Source of the DNA: Mycoplasmopsis synoviae ATCC 25204
GTDB lineage: Bacteria; Bacillota_I; Bacilli_A; Mycoplasmatales; Metamycoplasmataceae
Direction: 5' to 3'
Length of the DNA: 64,000 nt
NCBI RefSeq assembly: GCF_000969765.1
Contig: NZ_CP011096.1
Span: forward strand, 124,001 to 188,000
Shown: one piece after another, positions 32,498 to 45,628 of the stretch
How the letters are laid out: the number at the start of each line of letters is the position of its first letter
How positions within the stretch are numbered: the first letter of the stretch is position 1
Position numbers and translations under genes: made by a program
Notes under the pieces: model-generated
What the model saw: the letters and a program-made list of their open reading frames with translations, nothing else
What the model was told of the DNA's origin: nothing
Database searches by the model: none

Positions 32498-33568
32498 ATG
32501 GACAAAACAAGATTATTAAAATTATTAGATTTACATAAAGCTGATGCGCTAGTTTCAGAAGCGCCTCAAACTAGATTATGATACGCAAAAGTAGAAACCT
32601 CAGATGGTTATATAGTAGTTGAAAAAGATAAAGCTACTTTATTTGTAGATAATAGATATATTGAATACGCAAAAAAAACTGCTAAAAACGTTGAAGTAAA
32701 ACTTCTTGCCGGAGATAATCTAAAAAATTTTTTTAAAGAAAAGAGATTTAAAAAAGTTCTGCTAGAAGAAAATTATCTAACCAAGCAACTTACAAAACAT
32801 TTACTTTCTTTAATGGATTTAAAAGAAGAAAATGTAGCTTGAGTTCATGGTCAAGAATTAAGAGTTGTTAAATCTAAAGAAGAAATAGAAACCCTGCAAG
32901 AAGTTGTTGATTTATCACTAAAATCTTACGATCAATTAATGGCGTGATTAAGATTTAAACTTGATAAAAAAGAAAAAGTAACCGAAAAGCATGCTGCTGC
33001 TAAGCTTGCATATTTTATGCAAATAAATGGTTGTTCTAAAGAAGGTTTTAATTCTATTGTAGCTACCGGAAAAAATGCCGCTGAGCCTCACCACCATCCA
33101 ACCGATGATGTAATAGAGGACAATGAAATTTTAAAGGTAGACTTTGGTGGGCTATATAAAGGATTTTGTGCCGATATTACTAGAACTAGCTTTTTAGGTG
33201 ATAGAGCCAAAGCTAAAGATCCTAAAGTTTTAGAAGTGCTTCAAATTGTAGAAGAAGCTGCCAAAGCTGGAAGAGACGCAGTGAGGCCAGGAGTGTTAGC
33301 CAGCGATATTGATTTAGTATGTAGAAACTACATTAAAGCTAAAGGATATGAAAACTACTTTTTACATTCAACCGGACACGGATTAGGAATTGACGTGCAC
33401 GAACTTCCTGTGGTTTCATTTAGAGGTGAAACAGTACTAGAACCTGATATGGTTATAACTGTTGAACCTGGAATTTATCTAGAAGGTTTAACCGGAGCTA
33501 GAATTGAAGATGATGTTTTAGTTACCGAAACTGGTAGAAGAGTTTTATCTAGAAAAGACGAAAATTAA
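32498..33568 (+). CDS. pepP: Xaa-Pro aminopeptidase (M24 family)
   Basis: A 356-residue metallopeptidase with an N-terminal creatinase-like domain and a pita-bread catalytic domain. The metal ligands are visible: aspartates in LKVDFGG and ADITRTSF, histidine in STGHGLGIDVHE, glutamates in TVEPGIY and ARIEDDV. It removes N-terminal residues in front of proline, releasing amino acids from imported peptides, which suits an auxotroph. It is co-transcribed with ppa. Confidence 0.94.
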
Positions 33569-33593
33569 ACATTCTTTTTTGAATGTTTTTTTG
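33567..33593 (+). terminator. Terminator after pepP
   Basis: AAACATTC and GAATGTTT form an 8-bp stem followed by T-rich sequence. Confidence 0.7.
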
Positions 33594-33622
33594 TTTATTA
33601 AATTAAAATTTAAATACAGATT

Positions 33623-34627
33623 ATGAATAAAATTGATAACAGTAACATTATTTTATTTGGAATGGATAACTGCAAAGTTTTAGCAGAAGAAATTTCAAAG
33701 ATTTTAAACATCAAGCTAACTCCAATTGTTAAAACTACTTACCAAGATGGTGAGACTATGCTTGTTAGCGAAGATACAGTTAGAAACAGAGACGTTTATA
33801 TTATTGCTTCCACTTCAAAAAATGTAAATCATAGTTACATGGAGCTATTTTTATTTTTAGACTCGCTAAAAAGAGCAAGCGCTAAAAATGTAACAGTAGC
33901 GCTTACTTATTATGGCTACGCTCGTCAGGATAGAAAAGTCAGTGGAAGGCAACCCATCGGAGCTAAGCTAATGGCTAATCTTCTTCAAAAAGCTGGAGCT
34001 GATAGAATAATTTCTATAGATTTACATAATCCATCTATTCAAGGATTTTTTGATATTCCAGTTGATGATTTAAAAGCGCAATATCCATTGGCTTTAGAGC
34101 TTAAAAAAACCTATAGCAATAACTTTACGATAGTCTCTCCTGATCATGGAGGAACTGTTAGAGCTAGAAAATTCGCCGAGCTTATTTCTGATAATTTAAA
34201 AATTTGCATCATCGATAAAAGAAGAACCGGAGCAAATCAAAGCGAAGTGATGGGAATTCTAGGTGAGATTAAAAATCAAAACGCAGTAATAGTAGATGAT
34301 ATTATCGATACCGGTGGAACTATTTTAAAGGCTGCTAAAGCTTTAAAAAATGAAGGTGCTAAAGACGTTATTTTAGTAGCTAGCCATGGGCTATTTACAA
34401 AAGGTTTTGAAATCTTTGAAAATGATGAAAACATCAAAGAAGTTTTAATTACAAATTCAGTTGATAATTATGAAAATCTTTCTAAATTTAAAAAGCTAAA
34501 AATAGTTTCTCTAGCTAGCTTTTTATCAGAAGTAATTTCAGCATCGGTAGTAGGCGAGAGCATTTCTGAAATATATAAAAAATGAAAAGAAGCAATAACT
34601 TTATTTAATAATGGAATTCAAAAATAA
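33623..34627 (+). CDS. prs: Ribose-phosphate pyrophosphokinase
   Basis: PRPP synthetase makes phosphoribosyl pyrophosphate from ribose 5-phosphate and ATP, needed for nucleobase salvage. The 334-residue protein shows the family motifs [35 protein letters not shown] and the PRPP-binding loop [12 protein letters not shown]. It overlaps rsmG by 17 bases. Confidence 0.96.
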
Positions 34628-35288
34628 AGTTATTGCTTATTGTAAAGAACGTAATGCTAACTTTTTAGATTTTGAAAAATACGTTTCTTTAATAGAAGAG
34701 CATAATAAAAATATAAACCTAACAGGATTTAGTGGTGAGTCTTTATGAGAAGAAGGAATTTTAAATTCGCTTTTACATATGAATTCTTCTACAAAAGATA
34801 AAAGCGAAATTAAAATTTTAGATATCGGTTCTGGCGTTGGCTTTCCTGCAATTCCTTATGCTTTATTAAGAGAAAATAATTCAATTGATATCTTTGAACC
34901 AATTCAAAAAAGAGTAGATTTTTTAAACTTAGTAAAACAAGAATTAACTTTAGATAAAGTTAATATCTATAAACAAAGAGCTGAAGAATTTAGCCAAAAA
35001 AATATTTATGATGTAGTTGTAGCTAGAGCAGTTGGTAGCGTTAAAACCATGTTAATGGCAGCATTTCACTTAGTGGCTTTAAAAGGTGAAATGGTACTAA
35101 TTAAAGGTCCTAAATACAAACAAGAAATTTTAGAGGCTCAAGAAATTTTATCTAAACTAAAAGTTGAAGTTATAGTTGATAAGTTTATCCTAAACGCTAA
35201 AGAAAATTTTTTAGTTAGAATCAAAAAATTAAGAAGCTGCCCCAAAGAGTTTCCCTACTCATGAAAAGACATCAAAAAACAATCCTAA
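34611..35288 (+). CDS. rsmG: 16S rRNA (guanine-N7) methyltransferase RsmG
   Basis: RsmG (GidB) methylates G527 of 16S rRNA with S-adenosylmethionine. The 225-residue protein has the SAM-binding motif [14 protein letters not shown] near residue 65 and the [11 protein letters not shown] segment characteristic of the family. ATG at 34611 lies within the end of prs. Its last codons are inside the terminator stem. Confidence 0.94.
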
Positions 35289-35303
35289 GTTGGATTGTTT
35301 TTT
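35274..35303. terminator. Bidirectional terminator between rsmG and the disulfide reductase
   Basis: A perfect 12-bp stem (AAAAAACAATCC and complement) with a TAAGTT loop; the left arm codes for the end of rsmG. Confidence 0.85.
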
Positions 35304-35304
35304 G

Positions 35305-36684
35305 CTATAAATCGTTAAGCATTTCAGTGTAGACTGGATGTGAATAAATGTAATCCTTAATTTCTTCAAAAGTCATTTTGTTTTGAATCATTAAAGAAAA
35401 CACGTTAACTATTTCGTGTGCTACATAGCTAAAAAGCGACACGCCAATTAATTGGTTTTGCTTGTTGAAGATTAATTTGTTAAAACCTTCAAGCTCATTA
35501 ATTACGTGAGCTTTTGGAATAGAGCTTGTTAATATAGTTTTAGCGTAGCAGCCTTGCAAGTTTAACTCTTTAGCTTGTTTTAAATTTAGTCCTACTCTAG
35601 CAAAGCTAGGACGGATAAATACATTAGTAGGAACTAGTGGTCTATTATCCAGATTTCTATTTTTTTTAGTTTTTAGAAGTTGGTCAGATACTATCCGATA
35701 ATCATCAAGTGAAATATATGTAAACATAGGTCCGCCTTTAACATCTCCTATTGCATATATTCCTTTAACATTTGTTTGAAGATATTTATTAACTTCAATA
35801 GCTTTATTATCTAATACTTTAATTTTAGTATTTTCAAGTCCTAAATTTAAAGTATTAGGAATTCTACCAGCGCTAATTAATACCGCATCAAATTTCTCTT
35901 TGTATTTTTTAGTTTTATTGCTCAGTGATACTTGAACTTGAGATTTTAAATCTTTAAATTTTTCACAAGTGGTATTGAATTCAAATTTAATACCTTGTTT
36001 TTTGAGAGTATCTAATATAAATTTACTATCTTCTTTATCTTCATTTGGCATGAAGTCACTATTATATTGAGCTACTGTTACTTGGGTTCCGAAGTTTGCA
36101 AAGTATGATGCAAATTCTAGACCTATAAAACCAGCACCTACTACAAGTAGTTTTTTAGGCAGCGTTCTTAGATTTAAAATGTCATTACTATATTTAACAA
36201 ATCTAGATTTTGCTGCACCTTCGATATTTAGTTTTCTGCTTACTGATCCAGTTCCTATGATTATATTTTTAGCAGTAAGTTTTACTTTTTTCTTATTTGA
36301 ATTTAAGTTAACTTCAACTTCATAGTCACTTAAAAATTTAGCGCTTCCCATATAAATATCTACGTTTTTATTTTTATTTAATAATTCAAAGTTTTTCTGG
36401 TTTAGCTTTTTAACAAATTCGAGTTTATGCTTTAGAGTTTTTACATAAGCTTTTTTACCAGTTTCGTAGCTGGTTTTGTATCCTAGTTTTGAGCTTTCGA
36501 CAAAAACATGGCTATAGTGAGTATAGCTTTTAGTAGGAAGGCAGCCGACATTAATGCAGGTTCCTCCAACCATCTTTGGATCTTTTTCAATAATGGCTAC
36601 TTTTTTATTAGATAGGCCGAGCTTATTAGCTAGAGTTTTTCCGCCTTTACCTCAGCCGATAATTATTACATCGTATTTTTTCAT
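35305..36684 (-). CDS. FAD-dependent disulfide reductase, RclA/HOSCN-reductase-like
   Basis: The 459-residue flavoprotein belongs to the dihydrolipoamide dehydrogenase/mercuric reductase superfamily. It has the FAD-binding motif IIGWGKGGKTLA, the redox disulfide in GGTCINVGCLPTKS, an NAD(P)-binding VVGAGFIGLEFA and a C-terminal HPVYTE. The N-terminal wording IIGxGKxGKTLA with GGTCINxGCxPTK resembles E. coli RclA and the pneumococcal hypothiocyanous acid reductase rather than pyruvate dehydrogenase E3, and there is no lipoyl domain or PDH gene beside it. A role in resisting reactive chlorine or HOSCN made by host cells is plausible but inferred. Confidence 0.75.
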
Positions 36685-36777
36685 ATTTACCTTATTTCAT
36701 AAATTTCAAAAAATGCAAATTTTATGCTTATTTTTAACTAAATTATACATTTTTCAAATATTTGAAAATTAAAAATA

Positions 36778-36806
36778 AAAAAATAACCCAATAGCGAGTT
36801 ATTTTA
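36778..36806 (-). terminator. Terminator after the aminopeptidase pair
   Basis: AAATAAC and GTTATTT form a stem in front of a T-run on the minus strand. Confidence 0.6.
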
Positions 36807-36813
36807 AAATTGA

Positions 36814-38229
<1,416 letters not shown>

Positions 38230-38297
38230 TATTTTCTTTCTGTAACTAATAATAGTAGTAGTTTAGTTAAATTTTACCTTTTTATTTAAATAAGCTC

Positions 38298-39680
38298 TTA
38301 AGATTTTAAATTTAATGCAAATTCAACTAAAGTTGGAATTAAAACTCCCTGCGCTACTTGATCTTTAGCAGCGGTATAGGCTATATCGCAGTGAATAAAA
38401 TCCACGCCTTTGGTAAATTCTTTTAAAAACATAGCCGCTTGGTTATGATCGCATGGAACTTTTGATGAATAGTTTTTAAGATCGGCAACTTTTGAATTTT
38501 TATTTTCTTTATGATAGTCTTCATGAAGTGGCATTCTTCAGATTTTTTCAAAAGTAGTTAGCGAAGCTTCTTTTAGTTTTTCTCATTTTTCATCGCTAGT
38601 TGATCACACTCCTGAATAAGTTTCTCCGAGTGCAAATTTTAGGCTTCCAGTTAAGGTGGCGATATCTACTATAGTGGTTGCTTTTAAAACGCTAGCGCTA
38701 TAAAATATTCCATCAGCTAAAACAAGCCTTCCTTCTGCATCGGTATCGACTACTTCAACTCATTTTTTAGACATTGACTGATATACGTTTTCAGGAAGCG
38801 AGGCATCTCCTGCACTTCTATTATCGGTAATGCACATAATAGCTGCTGCATTTACTTTTGCTTTAAGTTTAGCGAGCGCTTTTAAAGCAAAAGCGGCAAC
38901 CACGGATCCTGACATATCGTATTTCATGCCTTCAGTGTGATATCCTTTAGTATTAACTCCACCGGTGTCAAAGGTAATTCCTTTTCCGACAAAGACAGTT
39001 TTTTGCTTACTTTCTGGATCACCGTTATATTCTAAAATCACAACTCTAGGTTCGTGAGTTGATCCTTTATTTACGCTAAGAAGCAAATTCATTCCAAGGT
39101 GTTCGATATTTGACTTAGTAAATACCGTAACTTGGATTTCTGGAATTTGTTTTAAATCTTTAGCCACGTAGTGAGCTAGCTGCTCTGAATTTAAAAAATT
39201 CTCAGGCATAGATTGTAAAAACCTTGCGCTTTTAACGCTATTGGAAATGGTTTTAATTTTTTTAACGTAATTATCAACATGCTTTTCGTCAAAGGTGTTA
39301 ATAATTAAACTAATTTGAGGTTTGAATTTTTTTACTTCTTTTAAATCGTCGATTGACTTTTTAAATAATACGCTTGAATGAAAATCAAGACGCATTATTA
39401 AAATTCTTAAAGCGTCATAGATATCAAAATGACTAGTTAAAGATTCGGTATTAATTTGATAGTTTCTTTTAATGCTAGAGGCAAAGCTATCTATTACTTT
39501 AGTTAAACCATCGATATTGGCATGTTTTTCATCGATGTAAAGATAAGCGATTTTATTTTCTAAATCTTCTGTTAAATATCCGTTTTTTTTGATTATAAAA
39601 TCTTTAATCTTTTTTGAATCATAAAAAACAAAATTTATAACAATATCGCTTTCGTTTTTTTGATTGTATTGTATTTTCAT
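38298..39680 (-). CDS. Leucyl aminopeptidase 2 (M17 paralogue)
   Basis: A 460-residue paralogue of the preceding protein. The ligands remain ([33 protein letters not shown]), so it is probably active, but the motif surroundings are more divergent than in paralogue 1 and the N-terminal half is poorly conserved. It starts at ATG 39680 and precedes paralogue 1, probably in one transcript. Duplication may widen peptide specificity. Confidence 0.9.
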
Positions 39681-39886
39681 AAACTAAAATACATATTAAA
39701 AGTTAATTTTAAAACATCTAAAAACTTAAGAAAATTTTAATATGCATTTTTGCTTTCTTATTAAATTATTTTTGGGGTCTTTGTAAAGTCTTTAATATAA
39801 AAAAATTTTTTCTTATATTCCTCTTACTTTTTAATTATACGCCTATATAAATAAAAAATTTATTTTTTGAGTAATAAAAATTATGA

Positions 39887-39911
39887 TATAATAAGTTCCT
39901 ATAGGAACTTA
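39887..39911 (+). promoter_or_regulatory. -10 box with adjoining 20-bp perfect palindrome (operator-like)
   Basis: TATAAT at 39887-39892 runs into the perfect palindrome TAAGTTCCTATAGGAACTTA (39892-39911). Its position over the expected transcription start is where repressors bind. The motif is not CIRCE. The partner protein is unknown. Confidence 0.55.
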
Positions 39912-39943
39912 AATCCTAGAAATGTAATTTTTTGTAATTTTTA

Positions 39944-39975
39944 TTTACAAAAAAAAAAAAAAAACAATTTATAAT
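39944..39975 (+). promoter_or_regulatory. Second candidate promoter with A16 tract in the spacer
   Basis: TTTACA (39944-39949) and TATAAT (39970-39975) are separated by 20 bases that consist mostly of a run of 16 A (39949-39964). The geometry resembles the vlp promoters of Mycoplasma hyorhinis, where length changes of a poly-A tract next to the -10 box switch transcription. Confidence 0.5.
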
Positions 39976-40037
39976 TTAGGCAATTTAAAAAAAATTACTA
40001 ATTTATTTAGCTTTTTAGACTAGAAAGGAGGCAGTAA

Positions 40038-41501
40038 ATGAAAACAAAAATTCACTTTGTTTTAGAAAAATATCCGCTAAGTCAAATTTTTTCTTTAATT
40101 AGCTATTTTTTGATTTTTTCAGTTAGTTTAATTTTGCTTTTTATGTTTCCTACAATTTTTAAAGAAACAAATGCAACCGCTAAGCAAGATGCTGACTTTT
40201 CAATACTTTTTCTATACAACAACACTGAATTCCAAGGCCTTAATTTCTTACTTGTTTTTAATTACCTATATGCATTTTTTACGGTTTTAATGACCTACTT
40301 TTTTGCATATAGAAATTCAAATAAGTTTCTAGCACCTAGCTATAAATATATTCCATATTTCCTAGCTTATAACCTATACGCATTAATTGTTTTAATTATT
40401 GCTTTTGTAATTAAGGTTGATAGCCCTACAATGGTTTTTAAAAAATCATTTTCATTTATTGGACTTTTAATAATAAATCAGATCTTTGAGATTCATGATT
40501 TTAGGTTAAATAACTACACTAAAAAAGAACAAGCACTTTACGCTTTTAACAAAACACTAAAATACATAACATTTGTAGGGTTATATGCAATGTTTTTTAT
40601 TTTTACACAAGAAACTACATACCAAAGCTTATTTGTTGAAAATAAACTTCAAAATTGAATGCTTGCCAATATTTTCAAAAATGAGCTAGCTTCAGTAATG
40701 CAACTAGCGGCAATTATTTTATTTGTAATAGTTACTGTATTATCTTCATTTTGAGCGTTTTTGGTTCGGCCAAATTCGCTTTCACAAAGTAAAATATTTT
40801 TAAAAAATGTAATTACAGTACTAATTGTTATATCGCTAGCAATTGCGCTATGATACTTGGTTTCAATTTTTCTAGTAGCAGATCCTAATTTTAAATTCGT
40901 TGAAATTGATCCTAGAAGTACCATGCCTGCATACGAAGTTAAATTTGTCGATTCATATTTAGTAAATCAACAAATCAACTATTACATCTTCCCAGCCTAC
41001 ATTGGGACATTTTTCCTACTTACTTTATTTGTTTTAGTGATATCTAACATTAAAAAGGTAGCTAGAGAAAATACTCGGCTAATTTTATATTCAAATGTTT
41101 TTGCTATCGCGCTAATATGCGCCGGGGCGGTAGGAACTAATTTATACGTTGAGCAAAAATTAACCACAACCGCAGTAACTATTGCAATGGTAGTATTTGT
41201 TTTAGCTATCGTGATAAATTGAATGTTTTTCACTAGAAAGCCAAACTTTAGCCAGCTGCTATATATCGCTGCAGTGCTATTTTTAGTTGGCTTTATCGCT
41301 GCGTATCAAATACTAAGCCTGAATTTATCAAGTATTGATAACTTCTCGCTAGCTACTATTGCATTTAGAATTAAAGTTCCTGAAATTGCCATGATTTTAG
41401 TTACTTTTATTTCGATTGTATTTATGATTTCAAAAATTGCATTTTGAGTATTTAATACCGTTAATATTTATCGTTACAGTAAGAAGTATTCACAATCATA
41501 A
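40038..41501 (+). CDS. F1-like X0 ATPase operon: multispanning membrane protein
   Basis: A 487-residue protein with about twelve hydrophobic segments and short loops. It is the first gene of a seven-gene cluster that ends with alpha- and beta-like F1 subunits, the conserved order of the mycoplasma-specific F1-like X0 ATPase. It shows no similarity I can see to F0 a or c subunits, and is the natural candidate for the X0 membrane part. ATG at 40038 follows AAAGGAGG. Function is unproven. Confidence 0.75.
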
Positions 41502-41510
41502 AGGAAAGAT

Positions 41511-42068
41511 ATGTTTAAATTTAAAAAACCATTAAATTCAAAATCTAAAAAAACAAAAGAAGCTCAATACAGCAAAGAGCAACTTAAATATCAAGATTTT
41601 GTTTACAAAAATTATTTCGAAATTCTATCTCAAGCTAAAGATAGCGATGAAAAATTTTTATCATATGAACAATTTGTTAACCAGTTTTATCTAAAGCTAA
41701 ACCAAAAAGATAAAATCAGTGAATTTAACAAACTTTGAAAAGCTTCATATGATAGCTTCTTCCAAAAACAACAAGTAGTTTTTGATGATTTTGTTTTAGC
41801 TTGAACTAGAAACGAACGTTTTAGTTTACACGATCTTGTTCCTTATGTATCTCTTTCTGAAGATAGCAATGTTTTAAGCACAGATTTAAGTGCCAAAAAT
41901 AACGATAAAACTAACCTTGTATTTAAACATTTAAATAACTTTTTAAAAGATTATTTATTTGAAAAATTAAAAGTAATTGAAATTTTTCCAAATGTAATTT
42001 TATTTTTAGATGAAAATTCAAAATTTAAACTTTTATTTGATAAGTCGGTAGTAGAAAATGAACGTTAA
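41511..42068 (+). CDS. F1-like X0 ATPase operon: small soluble subunit
   Basis: A 185-residue protein with a lysine-rich N-terminus, no signal peptide and no membrane segment. It looks mostly helical, with an acidic and aromatic middle (ASYDSFFQKQQVVFDDFVLAW). Its 3' end overlaps the next gene by 11 bases. No named domain is recognisable; the role comes from its conserved place in the cluster. Confidence 0.68.
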
Positions 42069-42957
42069 ATCGCTAGTAAATAAAAGAGAAAGCTACACCA
42101 AAATCAAAAAGATTGTCGAATCAGATAAAAACATAACTCTTATTAATATCTTAAGACTTTCAAAGCAAAACGTTTTTTACTTTGAAAGATCACTTCAAGC
42201 AAAGTATTACATTGAAAGTCTTGCTAAGCGTTATGAGATAAAACATTCTTTAATTTTGCAAAAGCAACTTAAAATTCTCTCTAAACTTTCAAGAGTTAAA
42301 TCTATTTGAGTTTATATAACCGAAGAAGAAAAATTTGCAACTAACTCATACCAAAGACACGAAAGAAACATGAAAAAGTCAATCGATTTCAAACGCGACT
42401 TTTTAGTAGTTATTGGTAAACGTGCAAATGAATTTGCAACTAAACACAAAGCTCACGTAATTTTTAGCCACGATAAAAACGACGTAGAGTTTTTAGTAAA
42501 AATTCTTCCAAAGTTTTTACAAAACTATTTAAAAACAAATGGATTTCACAATTTAAATTTTGTAATTAACTCATCAAAATTAAAAGAAGCATATCTAAGC
42601 GTTCTGCCGCTTAATAAACTAAACTTTAAAATCGAAAGAAATCTACAAAATAAAGTTGAATCAGTTGATACATCAAAACTTAAAATCTATCCAGAGATCA
42701 AAGAATTTATCAACTCTGAATTCGAATCTTATTTAACTTACGTTTCACTTAGTTTGCTTTCAGAATCAGCTTTAATTAGCGAAAAATATAAACTTGTTGC
42801 TTTAAATAAAACGCTTAACGATCTAGACGAAAAACTAAGGCTGCTAAATATTAGAATCGAGCGTGAAAAACGTGAACTTGAAGTTGAACAAATTTCAATA
42901 CTATTTAAGAAAAAAGATCTTCTTCATTCATCATCTATTAAGAAAGAGGGAAGCTAA
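42058..42957 (+). CDS. F1-like X0 ATPase operon: gamma-like subunit
   Basis: A 299-residue protein with long helical N- and C-terminal regions flanking a mixed domain (FLVVIGKRANEFATKHKAHVIFS and onward), the layout of F1 gamma. The C-terminal helix (about residues 218-290) has the SLLSESALISEKYKLVALNKTLNDLDEK pattern reminiscent of the gamma C-terminal helix that rotates inside the alpha3beta3 ring; the conserved gamma signature itself is not exact. It is coupled to the following gene by TAATG. Confidence 0.68.
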
Positions 42958-43430
42958 TGAAAGATGTAATTAAAGTAAAATTTCTCTCTCAAAATAACGT
43001 TGAAAATTATTTAGATATCGTATCTTTAAAAATCAACAACGGTCTTAGAGATAATTGATCTGAATTTAAAAATAATTCGATAGGAAGCTATACTAAATGC
43101 TTTTTCCAAGTAACTCTTCCTAGCTTAGATGTTGAATACTTTATTTTGCAAAACGTTTTCATATCTTATATTGACGATAAAATCACCATTAAATATAACG
43201 ATCATTTAAAAGCATACGAATCTGTTAAAAAAATGCAAGAATTTATTAAAAATATCCAAAAAACTTATAAAGAAAATAACAAAGAAATAACTTATTTAAC
43301 TTCTTTAAGAGATTTAAACTCATCACTAGTTGAGCAGGCTAAAATTGATGAAATCAATGATAGAAACTTTAAATTAAAAGCCATTATCAACTTTTCATTG
43401 GTTCCTAAAAAAGAGGTCTCATGAAAATAA
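42957..43430 (+). CDS. F1-like X0 ATPase operon: epsilon-like or accessory subunit
   Basis: A 157-residue soluble protein. The N-terminal 85 residues look beta-rich (VIKVKFLSQNNVENYLDIVSLKINNG), the rest helical, a layout like F1 epsilon, though without clear sequence identity. It overlaps the large surface-protein gene by 10 bases. The epsilon comparison is an inference from shape and position. Confidence 0.6.
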
Positions 43431-45628
43431 AACTTAAAAAAATGCTTTTAACTTCAAGCCTTCTTGCTAGTTCTACTGCTCTATCAATAGTTGCTATATC
43501 AGCTGATACCAACAGTAATGCAAATACCAACAATAACGGAACCGGTGGCGGAACTACCCCAAAAACTCCTGCAACTCCACCAAAAAATGCAGATGACTTT
43601 GATAGCTTTAAAGGTGAGCTAGACAAAAAGGTTAAAGAAAATGTTGAAAAGCTAGTAGATGATACCGTTACTGCGTTAAATAACAAAGCTAAAGAATTAA
43701 TCGAAGCTACTAAAAGCGAACCAAATATCGCTAGAGATTTAATCGCTAAAGCACTTTACTATCAAAAAGTAGCAACGTACTTGCAAACCAATAAAGCAAA
43801 GCTAGTTAGTGATAAAACCTTTGATCCTACTTATCTAAACGCATTAGCTAATGATAAAAAATATAACCTTGGAAATATAACCTACGAAGGTAAAGAATTT
43901 TCAAATGTTATTATTGGATCAAATCCAAATGACTATGCTTCAGCTCTGGCCAAAGATAGTAATTCTAAAAAAGAAGTTACTGAAAAAGATAAAATCAATG
44001 ACATTAGCAAAGATGATCTAAATTCAAAAATTAATGATTATTTCAAAAATATAACCGACAAGGAAAACGAAAACGCCGGGGATAATATTTTTGTTAATAA
44101 AGATGATCTTCCAAAACTCAATACAGACACTGAGCTAACCTTTGATAAAACTTTTGATTTAACTACTCCTAAAAACTATTCAAGCTGAGATGACTATATT
44201 AAAGAAAAACTTCAAAAAAGATTTATCATCTACGATATTAGTCAAAACCAAGATCAAAATCAAGAACAAAAAAAACAGCAAGATAACACTCAACAAAATC
44301 AAAATCCAATTCCTGGACTTCCAAAAGAAAATGAAAAAGATCTAAATAAAAATATCGCTTCACAAAACGTTCCTCGTATAGCTCCTTTTATTAATTATAA
44401 ATATTCAGGATTTACCGACTATAATGACATTTTAGCTAGAACTGGAAACTCTGCTCAATTATTTTCATTTGACAATCCAATTAACCCTAGATTCGAATAT
44501 AGAGTGACTGAAATATCAAACTTTAATTTAGATCCAGGATATAGCGAATTTATTAAACAAAACCCAACCTTCTTTGATGATAGGGGAAACTTCCCAATTA
44601 AAGTTAAAGTTGAAATTCGTGATTTAAATGACCCAACTAAAACTGCTACCTATGCAATAGGATACGTTAAAAACTACGGTAATTCAACTCTAGCTAGAGA
44701 AATAGCTAACCAAATAGTTCAAGATACATATTCTAAATTTTATACCGCTCTAGGAATGAAACCTGACCAGCTAAACTTTACAAACGTAGGTAACGCTGAA
44801 ATCGCGGCAGCTGCCTTTGATTTAATGGGAGTAACCACAGGAATCATTAACGAGCCAAAATATAACGCATCATATATTGATCTGTTAGTTAGATTAGGCT
44901 CAAGCGTTAAATTAGAAGAAAATGAAGATTTAAAAACTGCCGCTAAAAGATATGAAAACACTCCTTTTGGAAAAGCAGTTCAAACCTTATTTTTAAGTGC
45001 TATTAAAACTTCAAATATTAATAACAGCGCATATTGAACCTTTTTCTCAACCAGGCTAGAAAGCGTATTTGCGCAGCTAAGCTTTAATATTAATAATTCA
45101 AATTCAGGTTCAACTAATAGAGACAAAATTAGAGAATTCTTTGCTAAAAATCCAAATTATTCAGTTGAAACGTTTGACAAAGCAATGCAAAGCCTTAATA
45201 GTAGAATCCAATACTTTAAAGGCCTTGCTGGAAATCCTACTTTTGATGAATCTGCTCAATACAACACCATGATGGAACAACTTACCATTATCATGGAACA
45301 AATCAGAAACATGACAACAATTTTAACTGACGTACTTCAAAGTCAAGCTCCAAGCGATCAGAAAAAATTTCAAGCCGCATACGAAAAGTTAAATATACTC
45401 CCAATTGAAAGTGGGCAAAATAATAAAATCGTGCTGGCATCTATTGGAAGTATATTAATGCTTATTTCTATCGGACTATTTATTCTTTCAATATTCTTAC
45501 AAAACTTCAAAAGACGTAAATGATTGAGTGATAAAACCAATAAAATCGCACTTACTTGATCAATTACATCTGTTACATTTATAATTGCAATTGCTTTAAT
45601 TGTGTTTGCAATTTTAGGAGGAATTTAA
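43421..45628 (+). CDS. F1-like X0 ATPase operon: large secreted/anchored surface protein
   Basis: A 735-residue protein. It begins with a signal-like hydrophobic segment (about 8-26) followed by an Asn/Gly/Thr/Pro-rich linker, then a long extracellular region with low-complexity Gln/Asn stretch near residue 275, and ends with two hydrophobic segments (about 665-690 and 708-733) around RRKWLSDKTNK. No Cys lipobox is seen. It is the surface component of the cluster and presumably the part that contacts the outside target or substrate. It overlaps the alpha-like gene by one base (TAATG). Confidence 0.75.

Larger units (their letters stand above)
39681..40037 (+). promoter_or_regulatory. Intergenic control region of the F1-like X0 ATPase operon
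   Basis: These 357 bases separate divergent operons and contain no gene. The right half holds two candidate promoters for the plus strand, a 20-bp palindrome, an A16 tract and a strong AAAGGAGG ribosome binding site at 40023-40030. The left half is AT-rich and must also hold the promoter of the aminopeptidase pair. Confidence 0.6.

Noticed and set aside
35305-36684. Dihydrolipoamide dehydrogenase of the pyruvate dehydrogenase complex
   Set aside because: No lipoyl domain, no pdh genes nearby, and the N-terminal motif is closer to RclA-type reductases. Not fully excluded.
45556-45627. Extended N-terminus of the alpha-like ATPase subunit
   Set aside because: It overlaps the codons of the preceding membrane segment and lacks a ribosome binding site, while ATG 45628 has GGAGG before it and TAATG coupling.
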